Below are positions 58,068-64,000 of a stretch of 64,000 nucleotides of DNA, in pieces. The notes beneath the pieces are model-generated. The model searched no databases, was not told the DNA's origin, and was given only the letters and a program-made list of their open reading frames with translations. The first letter of the stretch is position 1; the number at the start of each line of letters is the position of its first letter. Origin of the DNA: Protula sp. h YS-2021 (lineage: Eukaryota; Annelida; Polychaeta; Sabellida; Serpulidae). The position numbers and the translations under genes are program-made. Location: the NCBI GenBank assembly GCA_949752745.1, contig OX457025.1, positions 99,497,587-99,561,586 of the forward strand, written 5' to 3'.

Positions 58068-58279
58068 TCATAATATTACTTAGAAATTTCTGAACAGAGG
58101 AAAAGGCGATGTCAGTAAGCAAATGCTTATAGAACGAAGTCGCCATTAGACTAAACCCAAATTTACCTCATGATAGCATCGAAAAAACACTGGAACTACC
58201 ACATTTAGAACAAACCTCACCCATTCTAGTTAAGCGTAAGCCTTCTTGGAAGTGATACAGGTACCTTTAATAAACGTTA

Positions 58280-60500
58280 TTAAAGACTGTTTTCATACTG
58301 AAGAAAGACATTTTTCTTGTACAATTTTTTGAACATGCAGAAGTTTTTTGCATTTTTGACATCATCCGGTAAAGTATTAAAAAGAGCGATACCATAAATA
58401 CATACACAACGACCTTTTAAGGACGTTCTTGCATACCTGGTCTTAAATTTACCAATGCTTCTTAATGAGTATTTCGAGTTAGCGTCTCTAATAGCTACTT
58501 TACATTGAAGATTTTCGGGCAAGTCACCCAAATAAGCTTTATACATTACAATAGACACTCTAACATCAACTAAATCATAAAACTTTAATAACTTTAAATA
58601 AAGAAACAGAGAATTTGTGTGATCGTATTTGTTAATTTTGCAAATAATTCTAACTATTTTTTTCTGGAGTAAAGAGATGCATTTGGTTGCACATTTATAA
58701 GCAGTACCCCACACTTCAACACAGTAAGGGATATACGGTAGGAAGAGAGAACAGTATAATGTGCGTAGCGCACCAACATCTAAAATGTCTCTACATTTAT
58801 ATATAACACCAGTACATTTTGAGAGTTTTTGTTTGATATTCAAAATATGATTGGACCAAGTCAGCCTACTGTCAACCAGAACACCTAAGAACTTGGTTGC
58901 ATACACTCTGTCTATTTCATATTCATCAATTTTTAGGGTAAAATTTTCAAAAGAAGGCTTATTTGTAAAAACCATATAATTTGTCTTTAACACGTTGAGC
59001 GACAGTTTGTTGAGTTTAAACCACATATTTATATTCTCTAGTTCTACATTCATAGATTCACAGATTTCCACAATATTATTACCTGATAGGAACAAGTTCG
59101 TGTCATCAGCAAAAAGCACAAATTTCAGAATATTTGAGACATTTCCTAAGTCATTGATGTATAAAACAAATAGGACTGGGCCTAAAATAGATCCTTGAGG
59201 TACACCACAAGTGATTGGTAACATATCAGAATCAGAATCAGTAAAGTTTACAAATTGTTTCCTGCCTGTCAGGTAACTAGAAATCCACTTATTGGATAGC
59301 CCTCTAACACCATAATAATGAAGCTTTTTCAATAGTAATTCATGATTAATTGTGTCGAAAGCTTTTTTCAGATCAATAAAAACACCAATAGTAACTTTAC
59401 AATACCTTGTACGATTTTTTTAACCATACACATATCAACATTATCACAATCCAAGGATTTCTTACTTTGAAATTTACTGATCAAATAAACAACTTCCTCC
59501 TCCAATACAGGAGATAAAAATACTGAATTGTTTGGTCCAGGTTTAAGATAATCTAATACACTGCTGCTAGATTTCGGCGACTGAATTTTTTCGGCCAGTT
59601 TTGGTCCAACATTGACGAAAAATCTATTGAAGCCATGAGCAATATTATTTCTGTTTGTAATATGTTCACCTTTTTCATTTATAAAATATTCAGGAGTCGC
59701 TGGAGTCGTACACTTCTTTTTAATCACAGCATTAAGAACTCGCCAAGTTGCTTTGGCATTGTTGTGAAGTTTTTGGAGTAGATCGCTGTAATACTTTTTT
59801 TTACAATATCGCATGAGAGTTGTTAAGCGATTACGATATGATTTATACTTGGTTTCAGAACTTGGGTTTCTGTTTTTAACAAATTTTCTGTGCAGGTTAT
59901 TTTTACGTTTAATACATTTCATAACACCTTTTGTTAGCCATGGTGTGTTAAACGATTTACTATATACTTGTACTTTTTTCCGTGGACAATGCTTGTCATA
60001 CAGCAATTTAAATACATCAATAAAATTATTATAAGCAACATTAACATCATTACAGTTGCAAATATCACACCAATCATGGTTAAGCAATTCACTGTTTAAA
60101 CTTCTAATACTATCCTCATTAACTTTTCTGGTATATGTATAGGTTTTTTTATTTACTCGGGCTGATTCGCCATAATCAAGAAACGCAAAAACAGGTAAAT
60201 GGTCGCTAACTGAGTCTTCAATTAAGATACCATTGAGACTTTTAACTAACATATTTGAAAAGATATTATCTATTACTGTAGCACTGTCGAGCGTTACACG
60301 TGTGGGCTTATTTATTAATGGATACATTCCGAAGCTATATAATCAGTCAACAAATGCCTTTGTACCAACATGTGATTCATAGTTCAACAAATTAATATTG
60401 AAGTCTCCACATAAGAGTATGGACTTTTCATTTTCATTTTCATTTTTAAACTGATCTAGGAATTGTTCAAACGAAACTGAAGTGTTAATTTTTAACACTA
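58280..60500 (-). mobile_element. Defective non-LTR retrotransposon (CR1/Jockey-type LINE), minus-strand copy
   Basis: From the right: a C-terminal endonuclease piece with GDFN (near 60390) and SDHLPVF motifs, one in-frame stop near 60345, an intervening domain (60327 to about 59400), then reverse transcriptase from about 59405 to 58280. The RT has FIDLKKAFDTINH, GVPQGSILGPVLF and the catalytic FADD box. The fingers part of the RT is missing: at about 59400 the reading frame changes from the pre-RT region straight to the palm, so roughly 100 or more residues have been lost. The 5' part of the endonuclease is absent too, so the copy cannot be autonomous. Confidence 0.9.
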
Positions 60501-60839
60501 TTTTCATGTGTCAAATGTGTGGAATACTTAAAAATCACAACGGGCACGCAATGTATTTATTGGCAATCGCAGTCTAGCTAACAAAGTTTCACCGACTAGC
60601 ATAGCAAGCAGGGAATTCTAAAAGTAATTTATTTATTTACACAAACTAACGACGAATCAGTGTTCGCAATATGTGTCATTTAACACTCTGTGCGACCCTC
60701 CGCTTCCATTACCTACATAGCCGACCGCTATCACCTTCATCAACATCTGGAACAGTAGGGAGGACGCGACGGCTTCTACATGAAATAGAAAATGTACTAA
60801 AAAACTTAAATACTAAGTTTAAAAAGTACTATATTTTAT
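60501..60839. other. Spacer between the two LINE copies
   Basis: Holds a 92-codon open stretch whose C-terminal part belongs to the plus-strand LINE. The rest is unassigned. Confidence 0.4.
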
Positions 60840-62375
60840 CAGAAGAAGAGGACAATGAAAAATTAGATATTGTCAAAAACCTTAAGAGTAAAACTTCAAG
60901 CGATTGTGAAATCATTGAAATGAGTTCTATAAGTCATGTAATCAAATAAATTATAAAACCTTTAAAGTATATATGTAATCTGTCTCTTTACAGTGGCATT
61001 TTCCCTGAAAATATGAAAGGTGGTCAAGTTATTCCTCTGTTTAAAGGTGGTGATAAATGTTCATTCAATAACTATAGACCAGTGTTTCTCCTTGCACAGA
61101 TTCTAAGATACTTGAAAAATTACTTAACGTACGATTAGACAGTTTTCTAGAAAATTATAATATCATAAGCGAAAACCAATTTGGTGTTAGGAAGAATCGC
61201 TCAACATCACAGGCATTACTTAAATTAACTGAAGATATAACAACAGAATTAGATAAAGGAAATCATGTAATAGGTCTTTATTGATCTTAAAAAGGCGTTC
61301 GATACAGTTGATCATAAAAATTTTGCTCAATAAATTAGACATGTATGGTGTTAGGGGTAAGGCTTATCCATGGTTAAGTAGCTACTATTAACGAATTATC
61401 TTTAGTTATCTCTAAAACAAACTTTTATTTAGTAACAAAACACGTGTCTCTGATATCAAAGTTTCTATTGATAATCAGCAAATTGAGCGTGTTTATGAAG
61501 CAAAATTTTTAGGTTTTATCAATGATTGTAAACTTAACTGGAAATCACAGTGCGTGAGAATTAGAAATAAGTTATCTAATTCGTGTGCAATCATTTATAG
61601 AGAAGGGGTAAAGATAAGTAGTGAATCGCTCAGAATTTGATATTGTACATTTTTCTGCCTTATCTACATTATGGAGTTGAGGTTTGGGGACATTCCTATA
61701 CAGCCATACATAATATGTAAAGTGACTAAATATGAACATTCTAGTCCTTTATTTAACAAAATAAGGTTGTTGAAATTTACGAATATTGTTAACTTATACA
61801 CTGGTGTATTTATGTTTGGAGTTTACAGAAAATTAATACCGATAAATTTGTGTCAATATTTTAATGCTGCTGGTCTAAATTCAGTTATAAAATTCGCCAG
61901 CATAAAAAAATTCAACACTTACATGTAAGAACAAGAAAGAAATCTGAGTGTTTGTCAGTTAATGGGGTACAATTTTGGAACAGTTTAGGCAATGATTTGA
62001 CAAATATAACAAATATAAAGGCTTTCAAAAAGGCTTATAGCAATCGTATATTTAGTGAATATTAAAGTACATTTTATGTGTTTAACTATATGCTATGATA
62101 GTATATAACTGTTATCTGTGGCAAATATTTAAACTGCTTATGTTAGGAATGGATATATAGCACTGCTAGTTTTATATAATGGCTGGTTTAGTACAAAAGG
62201 CCAAACAATTTATAAGCTTTTTGTGCCTTTTCTGTTACATCTGAGAGTATTTATTTATTTTCTAGGAGACTTTTGTATTGCCTAATGTTATACAATTCGC
62301 TGAAACAAAATTATATTTAGAAATTGTGTCAGAAAGATTTTCAGAATAAACTTTATTTGATTTGATCTTAAAAAC
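60840..62375 (+). mobile_element. Defective CR1/Jockey-type LINE, plus-strand copy, decayed
   Basis: It starts with the pre-RT region (IVKNLKSKTSSDCEI at about 60858), then RT fingers (FPENMK, VIPLFKGGDK, NNYRP at about 61000-61080) and palm (FIDLKKAFDTVDH at about 61277-61315). The catalytic FADD segment is deleted near 61390-61430. Many stops and frameshifts are present. The 3' end is aataaactttatttgatttg at about 62346, the usual 3' tail style of this group. It diverges from the minus-strand copy. Confidence 0.85.
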
Positions 62376-64000
62376 TTGAATACTTCAGCTTTGATTTCGA
62401 AAATGTGTCTGGTAGACTCCGAGCCATGTGTCACTTGATCAAACCATACCCTACTTCGAAAAGAAGGATTTTTCACCTTCCACATTTTTCATTATGACGG
62501 ATCAAATTCAATATGAATTGCATACTTTTTGGATATTATATATCTTCAGTGGTTTGCTGACTTTGCTGATTACTGCACATGGCAGTTCTGGGTTTTGTGA
62601 AACCGGCTTTCGTTAGTGCTTCCCGTCCTTTACGAACTTCAGTTTGGGTTTTAGGTATTTTACATTGCGGTTATTTCCTCAAAAAAACCCCAAGGGCTTT
62701 TCCTCATATAAACACGTACTTTGCATCGGGTTTGCTCTGCAGACAGGAGAGTTGGAATTTTCTATCGTCCAGCTTTCCTTCTGCCGAACAGGGCATTGCA
62801 AGGTAGTTGAGTCCACTGCATGGTCAACGTTGCAGCAACTTTTACTTGGAAGAGTTGCAACCACTGTTTCTTTCTTCGTCAGTCTTACACGGATTTGTGC
62901 GTTACGGCAATTTGTCAGAATTCCGAGTAGTAGATCCGCCTGCCACCGCCTGTGATACAGTTAACAGTTAACAACAACACGTGGTTGTCACAGCAGCGGA
63001 GTACCTTTAGCGGGTACGGCATCTCGACACTGTATCGGATCGCTGCATGCAAAACAGCGTAAATGCATCATCCCTGTGTCCCTGTGCAAGGTTTCTCTTA
63101 GCTTTGCCACCAGTATGCAGTTTTATTAGGGGTTTTTGCACCAGTTTTGTAAGTGAAATACTAAATTGTGATTATGCCTTCGACACAGGTATGATCACGC
63201 GATAGAGCATGTGTCGATATCATGACAGCAGCGATCCATTCATTTTGTATATATGAATGCGTATACGCTGCTGTCACGACTGGCCACTTTCTGGCGTTGC
63301 AATGTCAAATACCGCGTTGAAATGTCGCCGTGTCGACTCGGGTATATCACAGTCAGTGGTAGGTAGCTAGGTACTCACGCGCCGTGTCTACCTGCAGCAG
63401 TGGCAGGTCGCCCACCTAGATCATGTGACTATTCGCAATTTTAAATGTTTATTTAAATTATTTTTATTCGACAGCAAGAGTTCTTACTGCATACTTATGT
63501 GATTTGGTTTCTGTTGTGGACCCGGACTCCATGAGATGCATGGCACGTTGGCGTCGATGGGGCATACAGCCTTTTTCGTTGGACAATCGCTGCAATCATT
63601 GTGAACACTTGGAGGATTCGCTCTTCTACTTCGTGCTGCAGCAGAAAGAGTCGGTGCGTATGCGGGTCAAGGGACGTAAACAGAAGTGATAAGTCGCAGC
63701 GTTGCAACAAACGTGGTTGCCATTGACAAATCAGGAATGGATGCTTTTGTGAAACCGAACAAGTAGGCTCAAACCGAAGGCAGTTTTTTCTGGCTGTGGT
63801 CACGTTGTTGTAGTCCTAGGTTTACCTGGTTGATCCGTACCAGATGGACGTTACGTCAGCAATAGAATTGATGGATCTATCCACGGCACCCTGTGTAGCG
63901 AATGTGACGCAGGCAAGGATAGAGGAGTAACAGCTGCTGTAACTCTCGAAGGCAGTGATCCTGCTGTCCAGGCTTCTGACACGTCATGGCTTCCACTCAT
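62376..64000. other. Right end of window, nothing recognised
   Basis: Short open stretches only, no domain or splice pattern that I recognise. Moderately GC-balanced unique-looking DNA. Confidence 0.4.

Noticed and set aside
62428..62955. Overlapping plus-strand open stretches of 60-100 codons
   Set aside because: No recognisable domain, no splice partner and no codon pattern supporting a gene.
63824..63840. tacctggttgatcc, identical to the 5' end of eukaryotic 18S rRNA
   Set aside because: Only about 14 nt match; the following sequence is not 18S rRNA, so I treat it as coincidence.

Overview
The window is animal nuclear DNA. It has long introns with GT-AG boundaries, many minisatellites and homopolymer runs, decayed retrotransposons and MITE-like elements. 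No prokaryotic features, rRNA or tRNA were found. The only host gene I can support is on the minus strand and fills most of the window (57487 down to 14516). It is an AP180/CALM-family clathrin assembly protein (PICALM/SNAP91 orthologue, Drosophila LAP and worm UNC-11 type). I joined 25 coding exon positions by hand, and every phase fits. The sum with one copy of exon 7 is 3240 nt, i.e. 1079 residues plus stop. The N-terminal ~290 residues are the ANTH domain that binds PI(4,5)P2 and SNAREs. The remainder is a low-complexity clathrin/AP-2/EH-binding tail with DLL, DLF, DPF and NPF motifs.

Layout from left to right. 1-14.1 kb has no host gene I recognise: a decayed DIRS/Ngaro-like retroelement (0.65-1.8 kb), a 175-bp tandem repeat (5.0-5.6 kb), a 686-bp fold-back element (6.2-6.9 kb), a THAP/P-element-like transposase remnant (7.7-8.5 kb) and minisatellites. 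14.1-14.5 kb is the 3'UTR. 14.5-40.9 kb carries the tail exons 25 to 8. 41.4-57.5 kb carries the ANTH exons 7 to 1. 57.5-58.1 kb is the 5' flank, with a perfect GTCACGTGAC palindrome and a long (AT)n run. 58.3-62.4 kb holds two divergently oriented, defective CR1/Jockey-type LINE copies. The last 1.6 kb holds nothing I recognise.

Two things stand out. First, exon 7 of the ANTH domain exists as two intact copies of exactly 107 nt (7a and 7b) with identical phases. Their length is not a multiple of three, so only one can be used per mRNA. They encode alternative versions of the helix carrying the equivalent of the human CALM SNARE-contact Met244. Second, at least six exons (1, 2, 3, 6, 10, 12) have an exon/intron boundary copied into neighbouring intron repeats, including a 12-copy array of the exon 2 donor. 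From memory, this resembles the 'mirage' minisatellites described in amphioxus, where one repeat overlaps an exon boundary. Together with the intron style, this makes me suspect a cephalochordate, but that is inference only. A run of eight consecutive tail exons with symmetric phase 1-1 would allow free cassette splicing.
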